Of a stretch of DNA of 64,000 bases, positions 16,717-25,695 are shown piece after piece. A program made the translations under genes and the position numbers. Origin of the DNA: JAJPKK01 sp963747835 (GTDB taxonomy: Bacteria > Pseudomonadota > Alphaproteobacteria > Rhizobiales > Xanthobacteraceae); the NCBI GenBank assembly GCA_963747835.1, contig CAVVGO010000006.1, forward strand, positions 372,001 to 436,000, read 5' to 3'. The first letter of the stretch is position 1, and every line of letters starts with the position of its first letter. The notes beneath the pieces are model-generated. The model saw only the letters and a list, made by a program, of their open reading frames with translations. It was not told the DNA's origin and did no database searches.

Positions 16717-17118
16717 TTACGAACGAGGTCGATATGCGATCATATCGATTTCGACGATCCCGCCGCGCGCGAGGTGAGTAACGCCCACGGTCGTGCGTGC
16801 CGGTAGCCGATCGCTTGGAAAATATGCCCGATAGATGAGATTGAGAGGGGCGTAATCCCGCTCGAATTCGGTTAGAAAAATGCGGACACAGACGACGTGC
16901 TCGAAGCCTGCATCGGCGCCGGCGAGTGCGCGCTTTAGATTGGCGAACACCTTTCGGGTTTGCGGCTCAATTCCGGGCGGCAACGGAAGGGAATCGTCGT
17001 CCGGATCGGTTGCAAGCTGGCCGGTCACGAACAGCCAGCCATCTGCTTCGACGACATGGCTATAGGGCCCAACCGGTTTCGGCGCATTGGCGATCATATG
17101 AAAGATTGGCGCAACCAT
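16717..17118 (-). CDS. RidA/YjgF-family enamine/imine deaminase-like protein
   Basis: The 133 residues include the family motifs NAPKPVGPYSHVVEADGWLFVTG, VRIFLTEF and LPARTTVGV with the substrate-binding Arg108, and VEIDMIA with Glu123. RidA proteins hydrolyse reactive enamine/imine intermediates, and members inside catabolic clusters act on pathway products. It lies next to the GntR gene on the same strand, 100 bases downstream of it, and beside an amidohydrolase and an oxidase gene. A role in the same catabolic route is inferred. Confidence 0.9.
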   Translation of the reverse strand: MVAPIFHMIANAPKPVGPYSHVVEADGWLFVTGQLATDPDDDSLPLPPGIEPQTRKVFANLKRALAGADAGFEHVVCVRIFLTEFERDYAPLNLIYRAYFPSDRLPARTTVGVTHLARGGIVEIDMIAYRPRS

Positions 17119-17219
17119 CGCGGCGTCCCTTGTTGGTTATCCTCGTGATCTGAATATCAGGCGTCAGCCCGCACCAGAGCAAGCACCCAAGAGCCTGCGG
17201 CCCCGGGGACCGCCAGGAC

Positions 17220-17960
17220 TCAGGAAACAGGAGCATCTCGGCCCCCGATTTCCTCGATGATCCGGAGATTCTTGATGACGGCGTCCCCGGTCCGACGGGT
17301 GTGCTCAGCAAGCGCTTCGCCGGCAGAATGTGGTTCCCCGCGCCGAAGCGCAACCATGATTTGCTCGTGTTCTTCGATTGATTCGTTCCAGCGCTGATCA
17401 TCAAAGTTTGTCGTTGCGCGCGCGCGCGCGAGCCGATTGCTGAAACCCCCGTAGGTCGCGGTGAGCACCGGATTCTTGGCGTAAGATACGATCGCGAGAT
17501 GAATTCTCCGGTTTATCGCCCCATACGCAGCACGTTCGCGCGCGTCGTGATGCGCCACCATCTCGCGATGCAGCCCCTCCAGATTTGCAAGATCATCCGG
17601 GCTCATGTTGACACTCGCGCGCTCCCCGGCGAGCCTCTCAAGTGGGATGACAACCTCGAAAATGGCGGCAACTTCGTCGGGATCGACGCGCGCAACGATT
17701 GGCGTCCGATGCGGCCGCAATTCAACAAGCCCTTCCACCGCCAGCACCTTCAAGGCTTCCCGAATGGGCGTTCGCGATACGCCAAACTGCTGACAGAGCC
17801 TTGCTTCGACGATAGGCAGTCCGGGCGGGAGCTCTCCGCTCTGGGTCATGGCGCGTAGCTGTGACGCGAGAAGCTCATGCAACGATGAGCGCGCGATGAC
17901 GCGCGCCGTCGGAAATTGCGCGAGCACGACCCGCGGTTTCTTCTTTAGTCGTGCCGCCAT
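17220..17960 (-). CDS. GntR-family regulator (FadR/FCD subgroup)
   Basis: The 246-residue protein has an N-terminal winged helix (about residues 20-90) with GLPIVEARLCQQFGVSRTPIREAL and LKVLAVEGLVELRPHRTPIV, then an FCD ligand-binding domain with RRIHLAIV and HEQIMVALRRGE. It is divergent from the oxidase-transporter-amidohydrolase operon. The intergenic dyad at 18047-18080 is a likely operator. It probably represses the cargo genes until the substrate or an intermediate binds. The upstream ATG at 17960 is the first in frame. Confidence 0.9.
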   Translation of the reverse strand: MAARLKKKPRVVLAQFPTARVIARSSLHELLASQLRAMTQSGELPPGLPIVEARLCQQFGVSRTPIREALKVLAVEGLVELRPHRTPIVARVDPDEVAAIFEVVIPLERLAGERASVNMSPDDLANLEGLHREMVAHHDARERAAYGAINRRIHLAIVSYAKNPVLTATYGGFSNRLARARATTNFDDQRWNESIEEHEQIMVALRRGEPHSAGEALAEHTRRTGDAVIKNLRIIEEIGGRDAPVS

Positions 17961-18046
17961 GCCACTGCCTCTGCCAATTCTTTGAGCGCTTGCCGAACAA
18001 ACGGGCTAATAAAGCGACAAATATGATCACCTAGAGCATTGGAATA

Positions 18047-18080
18047 ATTGCATAATTCGATCTATAATTCAATATGCAAT
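18047..18080. promoter_or_regulatory. Probable GntR operator
   Basis: ATTGCATA at 18047-18054 and TATGCAAT at 18073-18080 are perfect inverted repeats, extendable with one mismatch to 12-bp arms (18043-18084). They lie in the A+T-rich divergent region between the GntR gene and the oxidase gene. The right arm covers the ATG at 18074, which argues that the oxidase starts at 18110. Confidence 0.6.
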
Positions 18081-18109
18081 CATTCTTCTTGCCGGAGAAA
18101 TTGATAAAG

Positions 18110-19513
18110 ATGCCCGATTTGAACGCCTTTCTCTCAGCTATTGGCGACGTACCGAGCATCTCTGACCCGGTGGCGGTCCGGCGCAAAAGCCGTGACATGA
18201 CCGCACAATTCAGTCCCATCATGCGGCACGAATTGAAGGACAAATTTGCCGACGTCATCGTCAGGCCGCGTTGCAAGGACGATGTCCTAAAGGTTGCTTC
18301 GGCGGCGGCGCGGGTCCGCATGCCGATCATGATGAGAGGCGGCGGCACCGCAACTTTCGGACAGGGAATTCCGCTGAAAGGCGGCGCCGTCGTCGACATG
18401 ACGGGCCTTGAAAGCGTGCTCTGGACGAAGAACGGCAGCGTGCGCGCCGAAGCCGGGGCCAGATTGTTCGCAATCGACCAAATCACCAGACCGACCGGTT
18501 GGGAATTGCGCATGCATTCATCGACGAAGCGCCATGCGGCCATAGGCGGCTTCGTGGGCGGCGGACATGCGGGTGTCGGCAGTTGCGTCTACGGCATCCT
18601 GCGCGACCGCGGCAATATTCTCGGCCTTCAGGTCGTCAGCGTCGAGGAAGAACCAAAGGTCGTCGAGTTGCGCGGCGATGATGTCAACCTCGTCCATCAC
18701 GCGTACGGCACCAACGGCATCATGACGGAAGTCGAGATGCCGCTCGCGCCCGCGTGGCCGTGGGTTGAGGTCGTCATCGTGTTTCCCGAATTTATGAGGT
18801 CGGTGGAGTTCAGCCACGCGTTGGCGACATCCGACGGCATCGTGAAGAAGCTGGTTTCGATGATCGGTTGGCCTATCCCGCGCTTCGTGCGGGCGCTGAG
18901 GCCGTATGTGCACGAGGGTTCCAACGTCGTTCTGTGCATGGTGGCCGCCCCGTTCATGGATGCGCTTCGCGCCCTGACCAGGGATTTTGCGGGCGAGATC
19001 ACTTCCGAGGCGCCGGAGGGCGAAGGGCCCTATGGGATTCCGCTGTACGAGTTCTCCTGGGGGCATACGCCCATGCACGCAAACAAGGAAGACCCAGATC
19101 TCGTCAGCAATATTGGCCTCTACTTGGACCCCGACCTCGTAGGCGCCATCAGGCGCAGCCATCAACGCTTCAAGGAACTCGGCGGATTTCATCTCGAGGC
19201 GAAGCGCTTCGACGGCAAGCTAAGCTTTCAGGGATCGCCGATGTATCGGTTCGTCGACGAACAGCAGATGGCCGCCGTGATGAAGGGCATGGCAGACGAC
19301 GGTGCGATGGTGGCCAACAATCACACCTTTCTGGTCAAGGAAGGCGGCATGAAGCCGGTCAACAACGCCGACGCTGAATTCAAGCGGCGTATGGACCCCT
19401 ACGACCTGATAAATCCCGGAAAAATGAGCTTCGACGCGGAAAACCAGGAAGGCGGCATCGGGGCCGCACTTCCGAGCGAGGGTTGGAAGTACCAGGAACA
19501 GAAAGCCTCATGA
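18110..19513 (+). CDS. FAD-binding (PCMH-type) oxidoreductase
   Basis: This 467-residue protein of the FAD-linked oxidase family has the FAD-binding core IVRPRCKDDVLKVASAAARV, RGGGTATFGQGIPLKGGAVV and GGFVGGGHAGVGSCVYGILRD, and the C-terminal DPYDLINPGKM typical of the glycolate oxidase/vanillyl-alcohol oxidase class. The substrate is unknown. The context with an amidohydrolase, RidA and an ABC importer suggests oxidation of an imported N-containing compound. ATG 18110 has GGAG 12 bases upstream; ATG 18074 lies within the presumed operator. Confidence 0.85.
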   Translation: MPDLNAFLSAIGDVPSISDPVAVRRKSRDMTAQFSPIMRHELKDKFADVIVRPRCKDDVLKVASAAARVRMPIMMRGGGTATFGQGIPLKGGAVVDMTGLESVLWTKNGSVRAEAGARLFAIDQITRPTGWELRMHSSTKRHAAIGGFVGGGHAGVGSCVYGILRDRGNILGLQVVSVEEEPKVVELRGDDVNLVHHAYGTNGIMTEVEMPLAPAWPWVEVVIVFPEFMRSVEFSHALATSDGIVKKLVSMIGWPIPRFVRALRPYVHEGSNVVLCMVAAPFMDALRALTRDFAGEITSEAPEGEGPYGIPLYEFSWGHTPMHANKEDPDLVSNIGLYLDPDLVGAIRRSHQRFKELGGFHLEAKRFDGKLSFQGSPMYRFVDEQQMAAVMKGMADDGAMVANNHTFLVKEGGMKPVNNADAEFKRRMDPYDLINPGKMSFDAENQEGGIGAALPSEGWKYQEQKAS

Positions 19514-19618
19514 TGTTGCTGCAGCACGGAGTAAGAAACATGAAATCAAGCGCCGGCGCACCTTCGCGCATTAGGATCCGCCATTATAGCGGTACTGTCG
19601 TGTGTCATATCGGGCGCA

Positions 19619-20545
19619 GTGAGCGCACAGCCGCTTACCAAGGTCAGCTATCAAGCAGGGTGGCTCGCCCAGGCCGAGCAAGGCGGATTCTATCAGGCGA
19701 TTGCCAACGGCCTCTACAAGCAATACGGCCTCGATGTCGAAATCCGCAAAGGCGGCCCGCAAATCGACGTAAATGCTCCATTCCTCGCAGGCAGAGCCGA
19801 CTTCACCGACTCCAACGGATTTTCCGTCGTCAACTACGTTCGCGAAGGCCTGCCCGGTGTAGCCGTCGCGGCTTTCTTCCAGAAGGATCCGCGTGTCCTG
19901 CTGTCACATCCCAACGTCGGCAACGACACGCTCGAATCGCTCAAGGGCAAGCCGATCCTTGTCGCCACCACGGGGCGTCAATCCTATTGGCTGTGGCTGA
20001 AAGCAAAGTACGGGTATTCCGACGAGCAGGCGCGGCCCTATACGTTCAACATGGCGCCTTTCATTGCCGACAAGAGCATCTCGATGCAGGGGCTTTTGAC
20101 GAGCGAACCGCTTGATCTCAAGACCGCGGGCATCAACTCGGTCATCCATCTGCTTGCCGATCATGGCTTCGACAATTATGCGACCGTCGTGCTCGCGTCG
20201 CCAAAGATGATCGCGGAACGACCCGAAATCGTGCAGAAGTTCGTTGATGCGACAATCAAAGGCTGGGCCACATATCTCAACGGCGATCCATCGCCGGGAA
20301 ATGCGCTCATCAAGCGCGACAATCCCGACATGTCCGACGAGAAAATCGCCTATTCGATCGCTTCGATGAAGAAGAATGGAATTTTGGATTCGGGCGATGC
20401 GAAAACCTTGGGGCTGGGTGCCATGACAACCGAGCGCTGGAAGCGCTTCTACGACCAGATGGTGGCCGCCGGCGCCCTGCCGACGGGCGTCGACGTGTCG
20501 AAGGGGTATACGCTGAAATTCGTCAACAAGGGCACCGGCGGCTGA
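19619..20545 (+). CDS. ABC transporter substrate-binding protein (NMT1/SsuA-like)
   Basis: The 308-residue frame from GTG 19619 contains KVSYQAGWLAQAEQGGFYQA and a complete NMT1/THI5-like binding fold (LAGRADFTDSNGF, LKGKPILVATTG). Upstream, in the same frame but without any start codon, lies LGSAIIAVLSCVISGAVSA, a perfect signal-peptide core. The nearest plausible ATG (19540) is in another frame. So a one-base shift near 19565-19575 probably separates the start from the signal peptide. Without it the protein would stay cytoplasmic. It is the first of three transporter genes. Confidence 0.8.
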   Translation: MSAQPLTKVSYQAGWLAQAEQGGFYQAIANGLYKQYGLDVEIRKGGPQIDVNAPFLAGRADFTDSNGFSVVNYVREGLPGVAVAAFFQKDPRVLLSHPNVGNDTLESLKGKPILVATTGRQSYWLWLKAKYGYSDEQARPYTFNMAPFIADKSISMQGLLTSEPLDLKTAGINSVIHLLADHGFDNYATVVLASPKMIAERPEIVQKFVDATIKGWATYLNGDPSPGNALIKRDNPDMSDEKIAYSIASMKKNGILDSGDAKTLGLGAMTTERWKRFYDQMVAAGALPTGVDVSKGYTLKFVNKGTGG

Positions 20546-20549
20546 CACG

Positions 20550-21380
20550 ATGCTGGCCCCAGCGAGCGCGCCGCCATCGCCAGAAGATTCCGCGAGGCCA
20601 CGTCAACCGATCGTGGCCTGCCGGGGCGTGTCGAAGCGGTTCGCCAACGGCACGCTGGCATTGCGCAACATCGTTCTTGACGTCCGGCGTCAGCAGTTCC
20701 TGTCGATCCTCGGTCCGTCGGGCTGCGGCAAGAGCACGTTGCTGGGCCTGATCGCCGGCCTCGGCGATCCTACTTCGGGATCGATAGACTGGCCGACGAG
20801 CTCTTATGATGCGGTTGGCCGTCCGGACCGGGAACTATCGTTCGTGTTCCAGGACGCGACCCTTCTTCCGTGGGCGACGGCTCTGCGGAACGTGATGTTG
20901 CCGCTGCGTGTGCAAGGTGTCCCGCGCTCCGAAATGCTCGACCGCGCCGGAAACGCCTTGGCTCAGGTCGGACTGTCCGGTTTCGAGAATGCCTATCCGC
21001 GCGAGCTTTCGGGCGGCATGAAGATGCGGGTATCGATTGCGCGGGCGTTGGTCACGAAGCCGAAGATATTGCTGATGGACGAGCCTTTTGCAGCACTTGA
21101 TGAAATCACTCGCTTCCGGCTCAACAACGATCTTCTGGAACTGTGGCAGCGGGACCGCTTCACCGTCGTATTCGTGACCCACTCGGTGTTCGAAAGCGTG
21201 TTCCTGTCGCAACGCGTTGTGCTCATGGCCGCGCGACCGGGGCGGATCCATGCCGACATGGATGTGGGTCAACCCTATCCGCGCTCGCCGGCTTACCGGA
21301 CATCGGAGGTCTATGCAGGCCTCTGCCGGGACATTTCCCAAGCACTCGAAGGTGCCATGGAACCGCGCAGGGTCGCCTGA
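20550..21380 (+). CDS. ABC transporter ATP-binding protein (SsuB/TauB-like)
   Basis: This 276-residue ATPase has Walker A GPSGCGKSTLLGLIAGL, the Q-loop FVFQDATLLPWATALRNV, signature ELSGGMKMRVSIARAL, Walker B ILLMDEPFAALDE and the H-loop VTHSVFES. The subfamily feeds aliphatic sulfonate, nitrate or taurine-type importers and some pyrimidine-precursor importers. It starts 4 bases after the binding-protein gene and overlaps the permease start by one base. Confidence 0.93.
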   Translation: MLAPASAPPSPEDSARPRQPIVACRGVSKRFANGTLALRNIVLDVRRQQFLSILGPSGCGKSTLLGLIAGLGDPTSGSIDWPTSSYDAVGRPDRELSFVFQDATLLPWATALRNVMLPLRVQGVPRSEMLDRAGNALAQVGLSGFENAYPRELSGGMKMRVSIARALVTKPKILLMDEPFAALDEITRFRLNNDLLELWQRDRFTVVFVTHSVFESVFLSQRVVLMAARPGRIHADMDVGQPYPRSPAYRTSEVYAGLCRDISQALEGAMEPRRVA

Positions 21381-22273
21381 TGGAGCAGGCCACAACATAT
21401 CTCCCGGCCGCCCCGCACGCCGAGGATGACGCCGCTGCCCAGGATTGCGAAATCCAGGTCGTCGCGGAGCCCAGGGTTCTCGGCTTGCCGACTTCGGCAT
21501 GGCCGAAGCTGATCACGCCTGTCGCTGTAGGAATTGCTTTCCTGATCGCCTGGGAGGCGGTCGTTCGTATCAAGGCTATACCGTCATTCTTGCTCCCGGG
21601 TCCCTTGCTGGTGGCGCAGACGCTGGTCACGGACTGGGCGACGCTTTCCAGTTCGCTCTGGATCACGTTGTCGATTTCACTTGCTGCGCTTTTGATGGCG
21701 GTTGTCGTGGGGCTCTTCCTGGCAATCCTCTTTGCCCAGTCGAAATGGATCGAACTGGCGTTCTTTCCCTATGCGATCATTCTCCAGGTAACGCCCATTG
21801 TTTCGATCGCACCGCTGATCATCATCTGGGTCGACGACATCACGGCATCGCTCTTGATCTGCGCGTGGATCGTGGCGTTTTTTCCGATCCTGTCCAACAC
21901 TACTCTCGGCCTCAATTCGGCGGACCGGAATCTGGTCAACCTGTTCAAGCTCTATCGCGCCAGCCGATGGCAGACGCTCCGGCTGCTGCGCTTGCCAGCC
22001 GCGATGCCATATTTTTTGGGGGGGCTCCGCATATCCGGGGGCCTTTCATTGATCGGCGCCGTAGTCGCCGAATTTGTCGCTGGGACGGGCGGCGCGCAAT
22101 CAGGGCTTGCCTATCGGATTCTCGAGTCCGGCTTTCAGCTCAAAATTCCGCGCATGTTCGCCGCACTCGTGCTCATCTCGATGAGCGGCATCGTCATATT
22201 TGTGTGTCTTTCGATCGTGTCGCACTTGTGCCTCAGGCGCTGGCACGAGAGCGCGTTGCGGTCTGAGAGCTAA
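21380..22273 (+). CDS. ABC transporter permease (SsuC/TauC-like)
   Basis: This 297-residue protein has a 45-residue cytoplasmic leader, then about six membrane segments, with the EAA-like loop KLYRASRWQTLRLLRLPAAMPYFLGGLRISGG. It completes the importer with the preceding two genes. Overlap with the ATPase gene (TGATG) and a 2-base gap to the amidohydrolase gene show one operon. The substrate is not readable from sequence; neighbouring enzymes suggest a cyclic amide or pyrimidine-like compound. Confidence 0.92.
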   Translation: MEQATTYLPAAPHAEDDAAAQDCEIQVVAEPRVLGLPTSAWPKLITPVAVGIAFLIAWEAVVRIKAIPSFLLPGPLLVAQTLVTDWATLSSSLWITLSISLAALLMAVVVGLFLAILFAQSKWIELAFFPYAIILQVTPIVSIAPLIIIWVDDITASLLICAWIVAFFPILSNTTLGLNSADRNLVNLFKLYRASRWQTLRLLRLPAAMPYFLGGLRISGGLSLIGAVVAEFVAGTGGAQSGLAYRILESGFQLKIPRMFAALVLISMSGIVIFVCLSIVSHLCLRRWHESALRSES

Positions 22274-22275
22274 TT

Positions 22276-23610
22276 ATGGCCCTCGGCTTCTTCGATCCTC
22301 CGGACTCCCGGCGATTTGCGCTGCGCCGCGTGCGCTCACCGGCATGTCTTGTGTCTGGTGCGGCATGCGGCGGTCGGGATCGCGAATTTGCCGAGATCGA
22401 CATTCTGATCGATCAAGGGCGCATTTCGGCGCTGGCGCCTTCGGGCACGTTCGCACCCGATGATGGACCGGACCTCGACCATTCCGTCGTGCTGCCCGGC
22501 CTGATCGATTGCCACACGCATCTCGATAAGGCGCACATCTGGCCGCGGTCGCCAAATCCGACCGGCGACGTGCCGGGCGCAATTGCCGCGACTGCCGCCG
22601 ACCGGACTGCCCGGTGGAAGGCCGAGGACGTGAGGCGCCGGATGGAATTCGGCCTAAAAACCGCATTCGCCAGGGGCGTGGTCGCGATACGCACGCACCT
22701 GGATTCGCAAAAACCCCAGGCGGCAATCTCTTTTCCGGTATTCAAGGAAATGCGCGCATTGTGGTCGGGGAAGATCGACCTTCAGGTCTCGTCGATTGCA
22801 CCGATCGATATCTTTCTCACCGACGACGGCCGCGAACTCGCAGACATCGTCGCGGATGCCGGCGGAAATCTCGGTTGTGGCAGCCGCTTCGTTGGTCTCC
22901 CGAACGACCCGATCCCTCCGCAATTCGATGACGCCATGGGGCGATTGTTCCAACTGGCCAGCGAGCGGAACATCAATGTAGACCTGCACGTCGACGAATC
23001 CAGCGACCCCGCTGCCCGCGCCCTGATCCGCATTGCCCGCGTGGCACGCACTCAAGGGTACAAGGGCAATATTCTCTGTGGACACTGCTCCTCCCTTGCA
23101 CTTCAAACGGAAGCCTTCATCGACGAGACACTCGCGGCCTGCAAGGAAGCTGGGATCGACGTCGTCAGCCTGCCGATGGTGAATATGTACCTCCAGGCCC
23201 GGAGCGCGGGTGTCACGCCTCGCTGGCGAGGGGTCACGGTCTTGCATGAGATGCGTGAGCGGGGCCTGCGGGTTGCCGTGGCCGGGGACAACGTGCGCGA
23301 CCCGTTCTACGCCTATGGCGACCACGACATGCTGGAAACTTTTACACAGGCGGTGCGGATCCTCCATTTGGACCATCCGTTCGGCGATTGGATCGCCGCA
23401 GCGACGAAGACACCGGCCGAGATCATGGGACTCTCCGGGAGAGGCAGGCTGCAAGTGGGAGCCCAGGCCGACCTCGTCATCCTGAAGGCGAGGGACTATT
23501 CCGAGATGCTGTCGCGCTCTCAGTTCGACCGTGTGGTTCTTCGTAACGGCCGCTCGATCGATACGCGCCCGCCAGATTTTCGTCTTCTCGACGATCTCGT
23601 TCCTGCCTAA
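22276..23610 (+). CDS. CodA-like amidohydrolase/cytosine deaminase family enzyme
   Basis: This 444-residue metal-dependent hydrolase has the metal-binding CHTHLDKAH (His80, His82), HVDESSDPAA (His near 238), CGHCSSLA (His near 269) and AGDNVRDPFYAYGDHD with the catalytic Asp near 338. The arrangement is that of the cytosine deaminase group, which also includes deaminases and hydrolases of triazines, isocytosine and related rings. The gene ends the importer operon. Together with the oxidase and RidA it suggests import and ring degradation of a nitrogen heterocycle. The exact substrate is unknown. Confidence 0.88.
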   Translation: MALGFFDPPDSRRFALRRVRSPACLVSGAACGGRDREFAEIDILIDQGRISALAPSGTFAPDDGPDLDHSVVLPGLIDCHTHLDKAHIWPRSPNPTGDVPGAIAATAADRTARWKAEDVRRRMEFGLKTAFARGVVAIRTHLDSQKPQAAISFPVFKEMRALWSGKIDLQVSSIAPIDIFLTDDGRELADIVADAGGNLGCGSRFVGLPNDPIPPQFDDAMGRLFQLASERNINVDLHVDESSDPAARALIRIARVARTQGYKGNILCGHCSSLALQTEAFIDETLAACKEAGIDVVSLPMVNMYLQARSAGVTPRWRGVTVLHEMRERGLRVAVAGDNVRDPFYAYGDHDMLETFTQAVRILHLDHPFGDWIAAATKTPAEIMGLSGRGRLQVGAQADLVILKARDYSEMLSRSQFDRVVLRNGRSIDTRPPDFRLLDDLVPA

Positions 23611-23662
23611 CTCCAGTGACGGAGCGGCTTGGAATGAGCGTCATGAATAAGTTTCAACGGGC

Positions 23663-23960
23663 CTGGAGGTCCAGCTTGCCGTCACGCTGTCTCAAATCCC
23701 CGAGGGACGCGTGCTGGCGACCGAAATGCGGGCGAGAAGGTGATCCGGGCTCACCAGGGTTCGATCGTCAACTGCTTCCAGAATGCTTGCGCGTATCTCG
23801 GCTGCCGGGGAGGCCGACAACGGCATCGTCACGCGTCCGCGTTATGGCTTTCAGTACGACCTCACAAGGGGCAAATGCCCGACCGCTCCGGAGGTTCAGC
23901 TCCAATCGTATGTGGCGCGTGTCATCGGTCAACGCGTCGAAGTGAGGCTCTCCAAACGAG
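23663..23960 (+). pseudogene. Remnant of a Rieske-type ferredoxin gene
   Basis: In shifting frames the sequence encodes LSQIPEGRVLATEMRA, VIRAHQGSIVNCFQNACAYL and GFQYDLTRGKCPTAPEVQLQ followed by QRVEVRL, the outline of a Rieske [2Fe-2S] ferredoxin. At least two frameshifts are present. The cluster ligands are ruined: CPHLGC has become CAYLGC and CPRHG has become RPRYG. It follows the amidohydrolase, so it may once have belonged to a Rieske oxygenase of the same cargo. No function can remain. From 23961 to 24385 I see no gene. Confidence 0.7.
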
Positions 23961-24385
23961 GGGGAAAGAGTTACGTTGCGCTGCCTCTGCTCGACGCCGC
24001 TGATCCACGCGCCGTTCTGGGGGCACCCGATGATGACGGGCTTGCGGTACCGATCGCGCCGCGCGCCTGTACCCGTGTTCGTCGCACGCGGTGCCTGCCT
24101 TGCTAGCGTAGGTCGACGGTTGTCGGCGTCAAATTTGGTATGGAACGCCCTTGTTATAAGGGGTTGTGCGAGCGCGACCGTGCAGCCCCGCGCCGTAGTA
24201 CGGGTGCTCCTGAAAACTTCAGTTCATAAGCCGCGGCGGGGGCCGAGCGACCTTGCCGAACGCCTGTTTTCCTACGCCACGCCACTACGCCCCCGTCATG
24301 CTTGTTGCGCTGACCCGTTCCTGGCCCTTTCTAATCATCCCGGAATTCGACCGCGCGGGGTGGTCGTTTTGGACGGGGGGCGACG

Positions 24386-25372
24386 GTGGGGACAGCCACA
24401 CGCAAAAGGGAAGCCATCTCTCGCGGCGCGCGGATGCTGCGTACCGCCTTGGGTCCTGCAATCGCCGGCTGGCTCGAAGACCCGGCCGTCGTCGAGGTGA
24501 TGCTGAACCCCGATGGGCGCCTGTGGGTTGACCGGCTGAAGGAAGGCCTGGCCGATACCGGAGAGCGCCTGTCAGCGGCTGACGGCGAGCGGATCGTGCG
24601 TCTCGTCGCCCACCATGTCGGGGCGGAGGTGCATCCGGCGTCCCCGCGGGTCTCGGCCGAACTGCCGGACACCGGCGAGCGCTTCGAAGGATTGATTCCT
24701 CCGGTCGTCGCGGCCCCCGCATTCGCCATCCGAAAGCCCGCAGTCGCGATCTTCTCTCTCCACGACTACGCTTCCACCGGGATCATGACGGACGCGCAAG
24801 CGAAGCTTCTTCGCAGGGCTGTTGCGCAGCGCTGCAATGTGCTCGTCGCAGGAGGCACGTCGACCGGCAAGACGACCCTCGTCAATGCGCTCCTCGCCGA
24901 GGTCGCGAAAACCCCTGATCGCGTCGTCCTGATCGAGGATACCCGCGAACTTCAGTGCAAGGCGCCGAACCTCGTCGCCCTGCGCACCAAGGATGGCGTC
25001 GCCTCGCTCTCCGATCTCGTACGCTCCTCGCTCCGGCTTCGCCCTGACCGAATACCGGTGGGCGAAGTGCGCGGTGCCGAAGCGCTGGATTTGTTGAAGG
25101 CGTGGGGCACCGGCCATCCTGGCGGAATCGGCACCATCCATGCTGGCTCGGCGTTGGGCGCGTTACGGCGGCTCGAGCAACTTGTGCAGGAAGCCGTCGT
25201 CACGGTCCCGCGCGCCCTCATCGCCGAAACCATCAACGTCATCGCTGTGCTCGCCGGCCGCGGCGCTTCGCGGCGATTGACGGAGCTCGCTGTCGTCCAA
25301 GGTCTCAGTCCGGCCGGCGATTACATCCTGACGTCCGCAATTGATCTCACCTTAGATGGGGACCATCCATGA
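24386..25372 (+). CDS. trbB: TrbB, VirB11-type secretion ATPase
   Basis: This 328-residue cytoplasmic hexameric ATPase powers the Trb conjugation channel. Walker A VAGGTSTGKTTLVNALL lies near residues 153-169, the Asp box LIEDTRELQC near 180, and the His box GHPGGIGTIHAGSA near 240. GTG is the start. It opens the trb operon. All following genes to DUF2274 overlap or are separated by only a few bases, so they are probably cotranscribed. Confidence 0.96.
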   Translation: MGTATRKREAISRGARMLRTALGPAIAGWLEDPAVVEVMLNPDGRLWVDRLKEGLADTGERLSAADGERIVRLVAHHVGAEVHPASPRVSAELPDTGERFEGLIPPVVAAPAFAIRKPAVAIFSLHDYASTGIMTDAQAKLLRRAVAQRCNVLVAGGTSTGKTTLVNALLAEVAKTPDRVVLIEDTRELQCKAPNLVALRTKDGVASLSDLVRSSLRLRPDRIPVGEVRGAEALDLLKAWGTGHPGGIGTIHAGSALGALRRLEQLVQEAVVTVPRALIAETINVIAVLAGRGASRRLTELAVVQGLSPAGDYILTSAIDLTLDGDHP

Positions 25373-25695
25373 TCTTGCCGCATGTCTACGCCCGTTGGCT
25401 GCTTGCAGCTATCTCCGCTCTTGGCGTCTCGCTCAGAGCCGTTCCGGCGTTCGCGGCCGGCTCGAACATGCCATGGGAGCAGCCGCTCCAGCAGATCCTG
25501 ACGTCAATCGAGGGGCCGGTTTCCAAGATTGTCGCCGTAATCATCATCATCGTGACCGGCCTCACGCTCGCCTTCGGCGACACGGCTGGCGGCTTCCGCC
25601 GCCTGATCCAGATCGTGTTCGGTCTGTCGATCGCGTTCGCGGCCTCATCCTTCTTCCTTTCGTTTTTCTCGTTCGGCGGTGGAGCGCTGATCTGA
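25369..25695 (+). CDS. trbC: TrbC, prepilin
   Basis: The 108-residue pilin precursor has a long signal sequence (to about residue 30, PAFAAGSNMPWEQPL), followed by two membrane helices (KIVAVIIIIVTGLTLAFGD; FGLSIAFAASSFFLSF). It is VirB2-like and presumably cut by TraF. It overlaps trbB by 4 bases and trbD by one. Confidence 0.93.
   Translation: MILPHVYARWLLAAISALGVSLRAVPAFAAGSNMPWEQPLQQILTSIEGPVSKIVAVIIIIVTGLTLAFGDTAGGFRRLIQIVFGLSIAFAASSFFLSFFSFGGGALI

Noticed and set aside
17422..17434. Short GC dinucleotide repeat (CGCGCGCGCGCG)
   Set aside because: It lies inside the GntR coding sequence and is explained by Arg/Ala codons.
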